A stretch of 64,000 bases of DNA, from positions 62,001 through 126,000 of the forward strand of contig CAIKMS010000028.1 in assembly GCA_903828595.1 (NCBI GenBank), in the 5' to 3' direction. The DNA comes from an uncultured Pseudomonadota bacterium (lineage in GTDB: Bacteria > Pseudomonadota > Gammaproteobacteria > Steroidobacterales > Steroidobacteraceae). The number at the start of each line of letters is the position of its first letter. The first letter of the stretch is position 1. The notes beneath the pieces are model-generated. The model worked only from the letters and a program-made list of their open reading frames with translations, made no database searches and was not told where the DNA came from. The position numbers and the translations under genes were made by a program. Shown piece by piece: positions 8,687 through 17,930 of this stretch.

Positions 8687-9976
8687 TCAGCCTGGGCGCA
8701 CCTGACCGGCACCTAGTACCTGGTACTTGTAGCTGGTTAATTGCTCAACTCCCACGGGCCCACGCGCATGAAAGCGACTGGTTGAGATGCCAATCTCCGC
8801 GCCCATACCAAATTCGCCACCGTCAGCGAATTGTGTCGAGGCGTTGTGCAGAACGATAGCGCTATCCACTTCATTTAAAAATCGGGTAGCGGTCGCAAGA
8901 TTGGCGGTTACTATCGATTCGGTGTGAGCAGATCCGTATTGCTTGATGTGAGCTATTGCTCCTTCAATACCATCAACGTAGCGCACACTGATAATCGGCG
9001 CGAGATACTCCGTTGCCCAATCCTGTTCAGTTGCAATGCCCACTCTCACATCCAAGACTTGAGTCTGCGCGTCACCACGCACTTCGCAACCCGCGTCTAG
9101 CAGCGCTTCAATAATGTGCTTGGCATACTCAGCGCCCAGAGCGCGATCCAGTAGCAGCGTTTCTGCCGCCCCACAGATTCCGGTGCGCCGCATTTTAGAA
9201 TTCAGCACGACTGCCCTGGCCATCGCAATCTCAGCATCACGATCCACATAGACGTGACAGTTACCCTCCAGATGACCAATCACCGGCACACGCGCCTCTT
9301 CCTGCACGCGCGCAACCAAGCTCTTACCTCCGCGCGGCACCAGCACGTCAATGCAGCCTGCAAAGCCAGCGAGCATCGCGCCGACCATCGCCCGATCTGT
9401 TGTCGGAATCAGTTGCACGGATGAGTCTGGCAGACCGGCCTGTCTTAGCCCCTCCTGTAGACACTGGTACAGTGCACGATTAGTCATTAAGGCATCGGAC
9501 CCGCCCCGCAAGATAACAGCGTTACCAGACAGCAGGCACAGAGCACCCGCGTCAACCGTCACGTTCGGACGACTCTCGTACACGATGCCGATCACACCGA
9601 GCGGTACGCATACGCGTCGAATAACCAACCCGTTAGGTCGATCCCATTGCGCCAACACCCGCCCAATGGGATCTGCTAACAGTGCGACTTGTTCCAGGGA
9701 ACTAGCCAGCGCATGCACACGCTCGGTGGTTAATTTCAATCTATCGAGTAGCGACTTTGACAGTCCTGCACTGGCTGCCTGATCAAAATCTTTCGCATTG
9801 GCAGCCAGTATGGCCGCTGCCTGCGCACGCACGGCACTGGCCGTGCCGGTGATGGCACAGGCCTTCTGGGTACTAGAAGCCTGCGCGAGCACGGATGCCG
9901 CGGCTCTAGCAGCGCGGCCCATCTCTTGAACAAGAGGTGACTCGTTAAAATCAGGGGTAGTGGAATTAACGGTCAC
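8687..9976 (-). CDS. proA: Gamma-glutamyl phosphate reductase ProA
   Basis: ProA reduces gamma-glutamyl phosphate with NADPH to glutamate semialdehyde in proline synthesis. The 429-residue protein has the aldehyde-dehydrogenase-like fold, with the nucleophilic Cys268 in [25 protein letters not shown], and the C-terminal [12 protein letters not shown] segment. The length is typical. It starts with GTG, sharing four bases (GTGA) with the proB stop, so the two are translationally coupled. It is transcribed convergently with the Moco operon, leaving only 31 bases between the stops. Confidence 0.96.
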   Translation of the reverse strand: MTVNSTTPDFNESPLVQEMGRAARAAASVLAQASSTQKACAITGTASAVRAQAAAILAANAKDFDQAASAGLSKSLLDRLKLTTERVHALASSLEQVALLADPIGRVLAQWDRPNGLVIRRVCVPLGVIGIVYESRPNVTVDAGALCLLSGNAVILRGGSDALMTNRALYQCLQEGLRQAGLPDSSVQLIPTTDRAMVGAMLAGFAGCIDVLVPRGGKSLVARVQEEARVPVIGHLEGNCHVYVDRDAEIAMARAVVLNSKMRRTGICGAAETLLLDRALGAEYAKHIIEALLDAGCEVRGDAQTQVLDVRVGIATEQDWATEYLAPIISVRYVDGIEGAIAHIKQYGSAHTESIVTANLATATRFLNEVDSAIVLHNASTQFADGGEFGMGAEIGISTSRFHARGPVGVEQLTSYKYQVLGAGQVRPG

Positions 9977-11115
9977 GATAGCAGCACCAGATCGTCACGG
10001 TGAATTAACTCCTCGCGGCCCCTGTAACCGAGGACCATCTCAATATCCCGACTTTTGCGCCCGATGATCAGAGCCGCATCAGACGCCGAGTACGCCGACA
10101 GACCCCGGGCGATCTCGCTACCCTGAGCGTCCAGCACGCTCACCGTATCACCGCGGTCGAAGGTTCCGGCGATTGATAACACGCCAGCCGGCAACAGACT
10201 CTTGCCACGGCGCAAGGCGTTAATGGCTCCGGGATCCAAGCAAAGCGTTCCACGCGGCCGTAACGTGCCGGCGATCCACTGCTTACGCACCGCCGTGGGG
10301 GTGTCGCTGCCACGAAACCACGTGCAACGTTGTCCCGCGATAATGGCGCGCAGCGGATGGGCTCGGCGACCACTAGCAATACACAGGTTGCAGCCAGCGG
10401 CCGTTGCAATTTTAGCGGCAGCAATCTTGGTTGCCATGCCGCCCGACCCGAGGCCAGACAATGGGCCGCTACCCATTGCCACCACGTTGCTATCCACAGC
10501 CTGAACCTCCGGCACAAAAGTGGCTTCAGGGTTGGACGTCGGGTCTGCCGTGTACAGCCCGTCTACATCAGAGAACAAAACCAAACACTCTGCGCTGGCC
10601 ATCTGCGCGACGCGTGCCGCAAGACGGTCGTTGTCGCCGTAGCGAATCTCGGCCGTAGCCACCGTGTCATTCTCATTAATAACCGGAACCGCGCCAAACT
10701 TCAGTAAGGTGTCGAGGGTCCGTCGGGCGTTGAGATAGCGTCGCCGATCCTCGGTATCGCCCAAGGTGAGCAACATTTGTGCCACGGACAGACCGGCACT
10801 CTCGAAAACCTCTTTCCAGGCATGCGCGAGGCGAATTTGTCCGACGGCTGCCGCGGCTTGGCTTTCTTCTAGTTTCAATGTCCCAGACGTAAGTCCCAAT
10901 TGACGACGTCCTAACGCAATAGCACCGGATGACACCACGATAACCTGTTGTCCGCGGGCGGTGGCCGCGGCGAGATCTGCCGCCAGCGTCCCCAGCCATT
11001 GGCGATTTAATCGTCCCGACTTCGCATCCACCAACAGCGCCGAACCGACCTTCACCACCAGGCGTTTTGCCTGAAGCAGCAGTTTCGCGCGTGTTTTAAA
11101 TTCCACCGTAGACAT
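9973..11115 (-). CDS. proB: Glutamate 5-kinase ProB
   Basis: ProB phosphorylates glutamate, the first and feedback-controlled step of proline synthesis. The 380 residues comprise an amino acid kinase domain (KVGSALLV at the N-terminus, [29 protein letters not shown]) and a C-terminal PUA domain of about 75 residues that ends with the HRDDLVLL segment typical of ProB. Gene order proB-proA with a four-base overlap is the common arrangement. No obg or rpmA lies upstream, as is often seen in Gammaproteobacteria. A possible TATAGT -10 element on the minus strand lies at 11160-11165. Confidence 0.96.
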   Translation of the reverse strand: MSTVEFKTRAKLLLQAKRLVVKVGSALLVDAKSGRLNRQWLGTLAADLAAATARGQQVIVVSSGAIALGRRQLGLTSGTLKLEESQAAAAVGQIRLAHAWKEVFESAGLSVAQMLLTLGDTEDRRRYLNARRTLDTLLKFGAVPVINENDTVATAEIRYGDNDRLAARVAQMASAECLVLFSDVDGLYTADPTSNPEATFVPEVQAVDSNVVAMGSGPLSGLGSGGMATKIAAAKIATAAGCNLCIASGRRAHPLRAIIAGQRCTWFRGSDTPTAVRKQWIAGTLRPRGTLCLDPGAINALRRGKSLLPAGVLSIAGTFDRGDTVSVLDAQGSEIARGLSAYSASDAALIIGRKSRDIEMVLGYRGREELIHRDDLVLLS

Positions 11116-11504
11116 GATTTTTACCGGTAAGTGACGCGAGTTGCCCAGAGCAAAGACAAACTATACCCAACCTTGTACATTTTTTCTGACCGCCTTGCGT
11201 GGGAGTCGCGCGGCTCACCCTCTCAACAGGGTCGACTCTGGCTGTCTCATTCCTGTATCGAACGGGCAGGATGCATCTCCTTGGTTTTTCTTCCGGCGTA
11301 CAGGATCAGCTGCGATGACAGCGCCACAATTTAGTTACATTTGTGCGAATGGATCAATTCTTGAAAACAAACACGCTGCACTGATTGCCTCATGCGTCGC
11401 AACCCCCTAATATTTCACCGACCGGGCAGCCCGACTAATGGCGCACCGGAATGAGTCCTTAGTGTTTTTCCAGCAACGTATCCGTCACCCGGAGGTTCTT
11501 TACA
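11116..11504. other. Divergent intergenic region between proB and the acidic-tail protein gene
   Basis: These 389 bases hold no convincing gene: the short open frames lack coding character and ribosome sites. On the minus strand, TATAGT (11165-11160) lies about 45 bases from the proB start and is a candidate -10, although no good -35 sits before it. On the plus strand, TTGAAA near 11363 could be a -35 for the following gene. The clear signal is the ribosome site GGAGG at 11491-11495, nine bases before the GTG start at 11505. Confidence 0.4.
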
Positions 11505-11831
11505 GTGGGCAGAGATCACGATCCTGTAGCCGGCAAGTGGTATCTCGACCTCGAGTCGGATGAAAACTTCCAAGTTCTTTCCGTAGATCCGGATTCAGAG
11601 ATCATTGAAATCCAACACCTTGACGGTGATGTCGAAGAAGTCGACATGGACAGTTGGGCAGAAATGGATCTTGATCCGTCAGAAGAGCCTGAGGGCTGGT
11701 CAGCGTCGTCGGACGATGACGACGATCTCGACGAAGACGAACTGGACGATGAAGATGATGACGATTGGGATGAAGACGACGAGGACGATGAAGACGACGA
11801 CTTCGATGACGACGAAGACGACGACTACTAA
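11505..11831 (+). CDS. DUF6763-like protein with extreme Asp/Glu tail
   Basis: A GTG start preceded by GGAGG gives a 108-residue protein. Residues 1-65 form a small beta-rich domain (DPVAGKWYLDLES, IEIQHLDGDVEEVDMDSW) that I associate with the gammaproteobacterial family DUF6763. From about residue 70 to the end the sequence is almost entirely Asp and Glu with a few Trp, Phe and Tyr. Plain DUF6763 proteins usually end near the globular part, so the tail is an addition. Such tails can bind cations or basic proteins or mimic nucleic acid, but nothing here proves a role. The gene appears monocistronic and is followed by a strong inverted repeat. Confidence 0.78.
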   Translation: MGRDHDPVAGKWYLDLESDENFQVLSVDPDSEIIEIQHLDGDVEEVDMDSWAEMDLDPSEEPEGWSASSDDDDDLDEDELDDEDDDDWDEDDEDDEDDDFDDDEDDDY

Positions 11832-11845
11832 TCGCCTAAACCCAT

Positions 11846-11903
11846 AATGCAAAGCCGACCGGTCAAAGAGTTAACCGGTCGGCCGCTCATGGAGCTTTGC
11901 ATT
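11846..11903. terminator. Nested double inverted repeat between convergent genes
   Basis: An inner 10-bp perfect stem (GCCGACCGGT at 11854-11863 with 11874-11883) is enclosed by an outer 10-bp perfect inverted repeat (AATGCAAAGC at 11846-11855 with 11894-11903). The two share G11854 and C11855, so both cannot form in full at once. It lies between the acidic-tail gene and the convergent cbpA and can act for both strands. No T-run follows the inner stem. Confidence 0.6.
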
Positions 11904-11921
11904 AAACGGCCTGATCGCTTG

Positions 11922-12857
11922 TCAGCCGTTACTTTCATCTAATTGGCGTGGATTAAACCCCGACTCGTCTCTAAGCGCCTCATAAAGCTCTCGTGCGCGC
12001 GGCGAAATCGTCGCAGGCACGACGATCTTAAGCACCACGTACTGATCGCCAGGCACATCACCGGGCAGACCCCGCCCGCGCAAGCGCAGCCGGCTCCCGC
12101 CCTTAGCGCCGGCCGGTAACCTCATCTCCACGGACCCACCCAAGGTGGGCACTGAGACTGGCCCACCTAAGGCCGCCTCCCACGGTGCGATGGGGAGCGT
12201 CAACTCCACATCACGTCCTTCGACCCGATAGTGAGCGTGGGGCAACAGCCGGACCTTGAGATACAAGTCGCCGGCCGGTGAGCCCGCGCCCCTGCCGGGG
12301 CTGCCTTGCCCGGCTAGCCGAATTAGTTGGCCTTCGGTCACACCCGCCGGAATGGTAACGCGCAGGGTCCTACTGCGTGGCTCACCCTGACGAGACAATT
12401 CAACGGATTTCTGGGTGCCTGCGTAAGCGTCCTCCAGCGAGACGTCCAAAGTCGCGTGAGTATCCTCACCACGTGCCCTAAACCCGGTCGAGGAGGCACC
12501 CCGAGGCGCACCCCCAAAGGGACTGCTGTCACCGAATAAGCTGGAGAAAAAGTCCGAGTACCCCTGGTTGGGGTCTCCCCCCCCACGAAACTCAAACCGG
12601 CTGCCCCAGTCCGGTGGAGGACGAAACTGCTGCCCAGGCCGGTACCCCTCACCGAGTTCATCGTAAGCGGCACGTTTCTCGGGGTCCTTGAGGACCTCGT
12701 AAGCCTCCTGAACCTGCTTGAAACGCTCCTCAGCCTCCGGCTCCTTGCTCACATCGGGGTGAAATCGCCGAGCCAACTTTCGATAGGAGCGCTTAATGGC
12801 CTCCGGCGAGGCATCCCGGGCCACTTCAAGCACCTTGTAATAATCCTTAAACTCCAT
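11922..12857 (-). CDS. cbpA: DnaJ-class co-chaperone CbpA
   Basis: The 311-residue protein begins with a J domain (YYKVLEV, the HPD motif in RRFHPDVS, and YDELG). A Gly/Phe-rich stretch follows at about residues 75-120, then two DnaJ C-terminal substrate-binding domains (LSRQGEPRSRTLRVTIPAGV, RLRGRGLPG). There is no Cys-rich zinc finger, which marks CbpA/type II rather than DnaJ. It would stimulate DnaK ATPase and deliver clients. An AAGGAG ribosome site lies about 11 bases before the ATG. No cbpM modulator gene is next to it. Confidence 0.93.
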   Translation of the reverse strand: MEFKDYYKVLEVARDASPEAIKRSYRKLARRFHPDVSKEPEAEERFKQVQEAYEVLKDPEKRAAYDELGEGYRPGQQFRPPPDWGSRFEFRGGGDPNQGYSDFFSSLFGDSSPFGGAPRGASSTGFRARGEDTHATLDVSLEDAYAGTQKSVELSRQGEPRSRTLRVTIPAGVTEGQLIRLAGQGSPGRGAGSPAGDLYLKVRLLPHAHYRVEGRDVELTLPIAPWEAALGGPVSVPTLGGSVEMRLPAGAKGGSRLRLRGRGLPGDVPGDQYVVLKIVVPATISPRARELYEALRDESGFNPRQLDESNG

Positions 12858-13188
12858 GGTTGGAGCGTCTCCTTAAGATCGTGCCAGGCTCATGCATCCC
12901 AGCTAATTTCAAATGGTGCGCTCTGGCGCATTTTTCAAGTCAGCCCAAAACCATCCGTCGATTCAATCGTTCGTGCGATCCAGCCATGAAATGAGCGCAT
13001 TAATTGACGTTCATACAAGCACTGCCAGCGCATCCGAGTCATGGCCCCCACTGCCAGCGCGGGGTATCCTTAGCAGTTATGATGCGATCGTGGTTAAAGT
13101 TCAGCCGAAGATTTGTTTTGGCAAAGCTTCACCTAACGCTCGCCGTCATCGGCTGTAAGCCGCGCTGCGCGGCAATCTGAGTATCTGA
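12858..13188. other. Divergent intergenic region between cbpA and the arn operon
   Basis: These 331 bases contain no gene I can support. Visible structure comprises a short stem TGCGC/GCGCA with a following T5 at 12917-12935, a 12-base direct repeat CACTGCCAGCGC (12 bases from 13020 and again from 13049), and a perfect hairpin GCCGCG-CTG-CGCGGC at 13159-13173, just before the arnT start. I found no paired CTTAA-type PmrA boxes and no heat-shock sigma32 promoter on the cbpA side. Confidence 0.4.
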
Positions 13189-14841
13189 GTGCTTAATAGA
13201 CCCCTCTTTTTGAAGCGACCAACACCGTATTGGATACTAGCCCTATTGGCTTGGTTTTCCGCGCTTACCGTCCGTCCACTCTTCAATCCGGATGAAGGTC
13301 GTTACGCAGAAATCCCACGTGAGATGCTGGCATCCGGCGATTTCATTCTGCCGCGGCTGAACGACCTTATCTATCTGGAGAAACCACCACTTCAGTATTG
13401 GCTGACGGCGCTGGTCTACCGTCTGGTTGGCGTAAGCCCATGGAGCGCACGACTGGGCACCGCGACGGCGGCCGTATTGGGTATTTACGTAGTCTATAGG
13501 ACTACCCGGGCGCACTGGGGCGCCCGACGCGCCGAGATTGCCGCCTTAATGGCCAGTAGCATGCTGCTGTACGTGTTCATGGGCCAATTGCTCACCTTGG
13601 ACATGCTGCTAAGCGTGACTGTTCTGGTGGCCATCGCCGCCTTCTGTCGCAGCCAACAACTGCGCGATCAGAATCCGCACTTAAGCAAGCAATATGCGTG
13701 GGGCTGCTGGCTGGCCATGGCGCTTGCAACGCTGACCAAGGGCCTTATAGGCATCGTAATACCCGGTGCTATCTTGGTGCTCTACACTTTTTTGGCCAGG
13801 GATTGGCGCGTATGGCGGCATCTGCAGCTCATACGGGGTGCCTTAATTTATGCAATCGTGGTCGTGCCTTGGTTTGCCTTGGTTGAACGGGCCCATCCGG
13901 GGGCACTCTGGTTCCTAATCATTCATGAGCATTTCCAGCGCTACTTAACCACAGTCCACGAGCGCTATCAGCCCGCCTGGTATTTCCTGCCCATCCTGGC
14001 TGTGGGCGTGCTGCCTTGGTTACCGCAGGCGCTACGATCTTTGGCTACTCAGTGGCGCCGCTCGGTACCGGTTGGTGAATTCGATACCAGTCGCCTTCTA
14101 TGGGTTGCTGTTGTCTTAATTGTGGGTTTTTTCTCGGCATCGGACTCAAAATTAGCGCCGTATATCCTGCCGACGTTGCCCCTACTTGCGATTTTAGGTT
14201 CCGCGCCTAACAGCCTGGCCTGTGACTTAAAGATCAGCGCGCTACTGGCGATTGCCGTGAGCCTAACGTTAGCTGTACTGATTCTGGTCATGCCTGTTCT
14301 GAAGGCCGGTACCAACGATGTCGTCGTCATCGCCTGCGTAACACCTTGGATGTGGCTGGCTGCTGCCATTATTTTCGGCGCCGGCGTAAGTGCCTGGATC
14401 GCTTTGCCCGACGGGCTGCTTGGTGTACGACGTCTGGCGTTAGGCCATTTTTTGGCTGGGCTCTTGCTGGCTACTTTCGGGGCTAACTCCCTGAGTTGGA
14501 AATACTCGGGATCCTTCCTGATGCCTGAGTTGTCCGCAGCCGTGGCCCAGCACGGCCAGTCACTGCCCATCTATGCCTTTCGCACCTACGACTGGACCCT
14601 GCCGGTGTACACGAAACAGGCCCTAATCCCGGTACAATGGGTCGGCGAACTCGAGTACGGCCTGAGAGTCGAGCCCGAAAAAGGAATCGCGGACTTGACC
14701 GAATTTGGGCGTCAGTGGACGGCACGAGAGCAAGCCCTGATGATCGTCACTCCGAGTGAGCTGCCGGTGTTGCGCGCCGCCGGCGTGCCCTACCGGGAAC
14801 TCAAGACCAGCTCCGAACTCCTATTGCTGAGCCGCCGCTAG
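13189..14841 (+). CDS. arnT: ArnT-like lipid A 4-amino-4-deoxy-L-arabinose transferase
   Basis: ArnT moves Ara4N from undecaprenyl phosphate to lipid A on the periplasmic face of the inner membrane. The 550 residues form the GT-C/PMT fold: a first periplasmic loop with FNPDEGRYAEIPREML (the conserved DE-R motif), EKPPLQYW, and about a dozen hydrophobic segments, then a periplasmic C-terminal domain. The start is a GTG at 13189 with a weak ribosome site. Placing arnT first in the operon differs from the enterobacterial arnBCADTEF order. Its context with arnB, C, A and D makes the Ara4N function very likely. Confidence 0.9.
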   Translation: MLNRPLFLKRPTPYWILALLAWFSALTVRPLFNPDEGRYAEIPREMLASGDFILPRLNDLIYLEKPPLQYWLTALVYRLVGVSPWSARLGTATAAVLGIYVVYRTTRAHWGARRAEIAALMASSMLLYVFMGQLLTLDMLLSVTVLVAIAAFCRSQQLRDQNPHLSKQYAWGCWLAMALATLTKGLIGIVIPGAILVLYTFLARDWRVWRHLQLIRGALIYAIVVVPWFALVERAHPGALWFLIIHEHFQRYLTTVHERYQPAWYFLPILAVGVLPWLPQALRSLATQWRRSVPVGEFDTSRLLWVAVVLIVGFFSASDSKLAPYILPTLPLLAILGSAPNSLACDLKISALLAIAVSLTLAVLILVMPVLKAGTNDVVVIACVTPWMWLAAAIIFGAGVSAWIALPDGLLGVRRLALGHFLAGLLLATFGANSLSWKYSGSFLMPELSAAVAQHGQSLPIYAFRTYDWTLPVYTKQALIPVQWVGELEYGLRVEPEKGIADLTEFGRQWTAREQALMIVTPSELPVLRAAGVPYRELKTSSELLLLSRR

Positions 14842-14867
14842 AACCGGAATCTGTTAGGAATCCCGCC

Positions 14868-15992
14868 ATGACAAACTTTCTGCCCTTCACGCGTCCGACG
14901 ATCGACGAAACCATGATCCAGGAAGTTACCGAGGTGCTGCGGTCAGGCTGGATCACCAGCGGCCCCCAAGTGCAGTCGCTGGAAGCTGAACTGGCTGCTT
15001 ATATAGGCGGTGAACGTCACGTGCGCACCCTTACCTCGGCTACCGGCGCGCTGGAAGTCGCGCTGCGCGTTGCAGGCATAGGCCCAGGCGATGAAGTGTT
15101 AGTACCGGCGATGACCTTTTCCGCCTCCGCTAACGTCGTGCATCGCGTCGGTGCCAGCGTACGCTTTGTCGACGTGGGTTTGCGATCGAGAAATACCACC
15201 GCGGAGGCATTCGGACAGGCAATTTCACCGAAAACCAAAGCCCTGATGCCCGTGCATTTTGCTGGCTTAGCCGTTGACATGGATCCGGTTAATCAGCTGG
15301 CACAAAAACATGGCCTGCGCGTAATTGAAGATGCCGCGCATGCAATAGGCACTAGTTATCAAGGTCGACGCATCGGGAGTTTCGGCGATCTGGTCTGCTT
15401 TAGTTTTCACCCTAATAAAAACATGACTACGATTGAAGGTGGCGCGATCGTATACGCGAATCCCGCAGACACGCCACGTATAGAACAAGAACGCTGGCAC
15501 GGCATCACCAAGGACGCCCACGGCCAGGTGGATGTAGTGGCACCGGGTGGAAAATACAACCTAGCCGACGTAGCCGCGAGTCTTGGCCGCGGCCAACTGC
15601 GCCGACTGGATGAGTTCAACACACAGCGCCGCGAGCTGATTGACCAGTACTTTCACCGCCTGGAATCGCGCGTTCCTGCTGATTGGCTACCCGAACGCGG
15701 CGATGTCGGTCATAGCTGGCACATATTTGCGCCGCTGCTGCCTTTTGACCAGCTTGGCTACACGCGGCTGGAGTTCATCAGTCGGATGAAAAATAAAAAC
15801 ATTGGTGTAGGCATCCACTATCCGTGCGTGCCGTCCTTAAGTTTTTACAAAAACCTCGGCCATGATGCCGCTTTGTATCCTAATGCCGCTCGCATTGGCG
15901 AGCAGACCGTGACGCTACCCCTGTTCCCGCTCATGAGCCGGTCGGATGTCGATCGAGTCTGCGACGAGCTACTTGAATTGACCCAGTGCTAG
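14868..15992 (+). CDS. arnB: UDP-4-amino-4-deoxy-L-arabinose aminotransferase ArnB
   Basis: ArnB is a PLP enzyme that transfers an amino group from glutamate to UDP-4-keto-arabinose. The 374-residue protein belongs to the DegT/DnrJ/EryC1 family: FTRPTIDE at the N-terminus, SGWITSGP, a substrate pocket around VPAMTFSASAN, the Asp of VIEDAAHAIG that contacts the PLP ring, and the Schiff-base lysine in SFHPNKNMTT (near residue 185). The C-terminal GIHYPCVPSL matches ArnB better than other family members. It follows arnT by 26 bases and precedes arnC by 9. Confidence 0.93.
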   Translation: MTNFLPFTRPTIDETMIQEVTEVLRSGWITSGPQVQSLEAELAAYIGGERHVRTLTSATGALEVALRVAGIGPGDEVLVPAMTFSASANVVHRVGASVRFVDVGLRSRNTTAEAFGQAISPKTKALMPVHFAGLAVDMDPVNQLAQKHGLRVIEDAAHAIGTSYQGRRIGSFGDLVCFSFHPNKNMTTIEGGAIVYANPADTPRIEQERWHGITKDAHGQVDVVAPGGKYNLADVAASLGRGQLRRLDEFNTQRRELIDQYFHRLESRVPADWLPERGDVGHSWHIFAPLLPFDQLGYTRLEFISRMKNKNIGVGIHYPCVPSLSFYKNLGHDAALYPNAARIGEQTVTLPLFPLMSRSDVDRVCDELLELTQC

Positions 15993-16001
15993 GAGCCCTA
16001 G

Positions 16002-16982
16002 ATGCGTAGTTCACCAACGCTGTCGATAGTCATCCCGGTCTACAACGAGGAGGCTGTACTCGAGCAGCTTTTCGCGCGGCTTTATCCCGCGCTCGATGCA
16101 CTGCGGACCAGTTATGAGGTTATTTTCGTTAATGATGGCAGCCGCGACCAATCCGTGCCGATGCTGCGTGCGCAATTCGAGCGTAGGCCTAAAGAAACGC
16201 GATGTGTACTTTTACTAACCAACTTCGGCCAACACGCGGCGATCCTGGCAGGACTGGAGCAGGCGCGCGGCGAGTACATCGTAACGCTGGACGCTGATTT
16301 GCAGAACCCGCCGGAAGAAGTTGGCAAAATCTTAGGGAAACTGCAGGAAGGCTATGACTACGTTGGTAGCTATCGTGCGCAGCGCCAGGACGTACTTTGG
16401 CGGCGTCTGGCCTCCAAAGTCATCAATGGAATTCGCGAGAAAATTACGCCAATCCACATGGCCGATCACGGCTGCATGCTTCGTGGCTATGCCCGACCGG
16501 TAATCGATGCCATCTTATCGACACGAGAGAGCGTCACTTTCATTCCGGCCTTAGCTTCACTGTATTCGGCAAAGCCCATTGAAATCCAAGTAGCTCACGA
16601 AGAGCGAGCGGCAGGCGTCTCAAAATACTCACTCAAAAGTCTGATCCGTCTTAATTTTGACTTGATGACGGGTTTTTCTTTGGTACCCCTGCAAATCTTT
16701 TCAGCTGCTGGCATCGCAACAGCTGTGATATCCGGCATCTTATTCGTGGTGCTGGCTGTGCGGCGAATTGTGCTGGGACCTGAAGCCGAAGGTCTTTTCA
16801 CACTCTTTGCGCTGGTGTTTTTCCTGCTGGGCATCATCCTGTTTGGCATTGGGTTACTCGGCGAGTACGTTGGTCGAATTTACGTTCAAGTACGCGAACG
16901 TCCGCGCTATATCATTGCCAGCGTGCTGCAGGATTCGGGCAATCCAGCCGTTACCCTCGACTCGGCGAGTTCTGACCGGTGA
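16002..16982 (+). CDS. arnC: Undecaprenyl-phosphate 4-deoxy-4-formamido-L-arabinose transferase ArnC
   Basis: ArnC loads the formylated sugar onto undecaprenyl phosphate at the cytosolic face. The 326 residues have a GT2 glycosyltransferase domain (IVIPVYNEE, VNDGSRD, the metal-binding LDADLQNPPEE) and two C-terminal transmembrane helices from about residue 230 to 300, the layout of ArnC and related polyprenol-phosphate transferases. GVSKYS in the acceptor region fits. It ends in a four-base overlap (GTGA) with the formyltransferase gene. Confidence 0.93.
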   Translation: MRSSPTLSIVIPVYNEEAVLEQLFARLYPALDALRTSYEVIFVNDGSRDQSVPMLRAQFERRPKETRCVLLLTNFGQHAAILAGLEQARGEYIVTLDADLQNPPEEVGKILGKLQEGYDYVGSYRAQRQDVLWRRLASKVINGIREKITPIHMADHGCMLRGYARPVIDAILSTRESVTFIPALASLYSAKPIEIQVAHEERAAGVSKYSLKSLIRLNFDLMTGFSLVPLQIFSAAGIATAVISGILFVVLAVRRIVLGPEAEGLFTLFALVFFLLGIILFGIGLLGEYVGRIYVQVRERPRYIIASVLQDSGNPAVTLDSASSDR

Positions 16983-17911
16983 CCCAAGCGGTAGTATTTG
17001 CCTATTCACAAGTAGGCGCACGCTGCCTTGCTGCTCTGTATGAAGCCGGAGTTCATGTGCCACTGGTCTGCACACACGAGGACGATCCTCATGAAGTGCG
17101 CTGGTTTGCCAGCGTGGCCGAAGTCGCGCGACAGCACGGCAGTCGTGTCACTACAGTAGACGCCTCGGTGGATGTTGAGCTGCAGAACGAAATTACGGCA
17201 CTGGCACCGGATTTTGTTTTCTCGTTTTATTATCGAAAAATGTTACCCGCCGTGATTTTAGAAGCTGCCTCCAAGGGTGCATTGAACATGCACGGATCGC
17301 TACTTCCTCGTTACCGCGGCCGGGCACCCGTGAACTGGGCCATTGTCCATGGCGAAACCCAAACGGGGGCCAGCCTGCATTACATGGTGGCAAAGCCCGA
17401 TGCCGGTAATTTAGTCGATAGCCAAGCCGTTGCCATCGGCCCTGATGACACGGCAGTGGAGGTAGCCGCGCGCGTGGCGGATGCGGCGGTGGTTGTGCTC
17501 AGCCGCAATCTGGATGGGTTGATCGCCGGTACCGCGCTAGGGACACCGATGGATCTTAGCGCTGGATCGTACTTTGGCGGTCGCCGCCCGGCGGACGGTG
17601 AGTTCCAGTGGACCTGGACGGCACAACGCATTCACAATCTGGTGCGGGCTGTGGCACCGCCCTTCCCCGGCGCTTTTGCGCTCGTGGCCGGCACGACGCT
17701 GCGCCTGCATCGCTCGAGATTGATAGACTCCAGCAATACCAGTCGCCCGATCGGCACGTCGCCGATGCTTTATACCGCACAAGGACGCCTGATGGCGGTG
17801 TGTGGGGACGGCCAGATACTGGAGCTTGTCGAAGCATGGTTGGGTGAGAAAACCCTTGACGCGGCGCACTTTGCCGAACATTTTGGTAACGAGCCGCTGC
17901 GGCTCACCTGA
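16979..17911 (+). CDS. UDP-Ara4N formyltransferase (free-standing ArnA N-terminal domain)
   Basis: This 310-residue protein equals the N-terminal half of enterobacterial ArnA. It transfers a formyl group from N10-formyl-tetrahydrofolate to UDP-Ara4N. Family marks are VVFAYSQVG, the catalytic region LNMHGSLLPRYRGRAPVNWAI with the His of the Asn-His-Asp triad, and HYMVAKPDAGN supplying the Asp. A C-terminal beta domain with FPGAFA follows. It starts at a GTG inside the arnC stop. A true stop and 19 bases separate it from the decarboxylase gene, and both parts are full domains, so this looks like an original two-gene form rather than a broken ArnA. Confidence 0.9.
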   Translation: MTQAVVFAYSQVGARCLAALYEAGVHVPLVCTHEDDPHEVRWFASVAEVARQHGSRVTTVDASVDVELQNEITALAPDFVFSFYYRKMLPAVILEAASKGALNMHGSLLPRYRGRAPVNWAIVHGETQTGASLHYMVAKPDAGNLVDSQAVAIGPDDTAVEVAARVADAAVVVLSRNLDGLIAGTALGTPMDLSAGSYFGGRRPADGEFQWTWTAQRIHNLVRAVAPPFPGAFALVAGTTLRLHRSRLIDSSNTSRPIGTSPMLYTAQGRLMAVCGDGQILELVEAWLGEKTLDAAHFAEHFGNEPLRLT

Positions 17912-17930
17912 CATAACGGGAAAACAGACA

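Noticed and set aside
11605-11847. Second open frame across the acidic-tail gene
   Set aside because: It is the Lys/Met/Thr-rich frame-shifted reading of Asp/Glu codons with no ribosome site; the frame at 11505 has GGAGG and a conserved domain.
12913-12935. Stem TGCGC/GCGCA followed by T5, terminator-like
   Set aside because: It lies between divergent genes with no upstream plus-strand gene to terminate, and the stem is only five pairs.
13020-13060. 12-base direct repeat CACTGCCAGCGC
   Set aside because: Only two copies, no symmetry, and no link to a known site; probably chance.
13060-13200. PmrA-type CTTAA boxes upstream of arn
   Set aside because: Only isolated half-site-like strings (CTTAG, CTTAAT) occur, with no correctly spaced pair.
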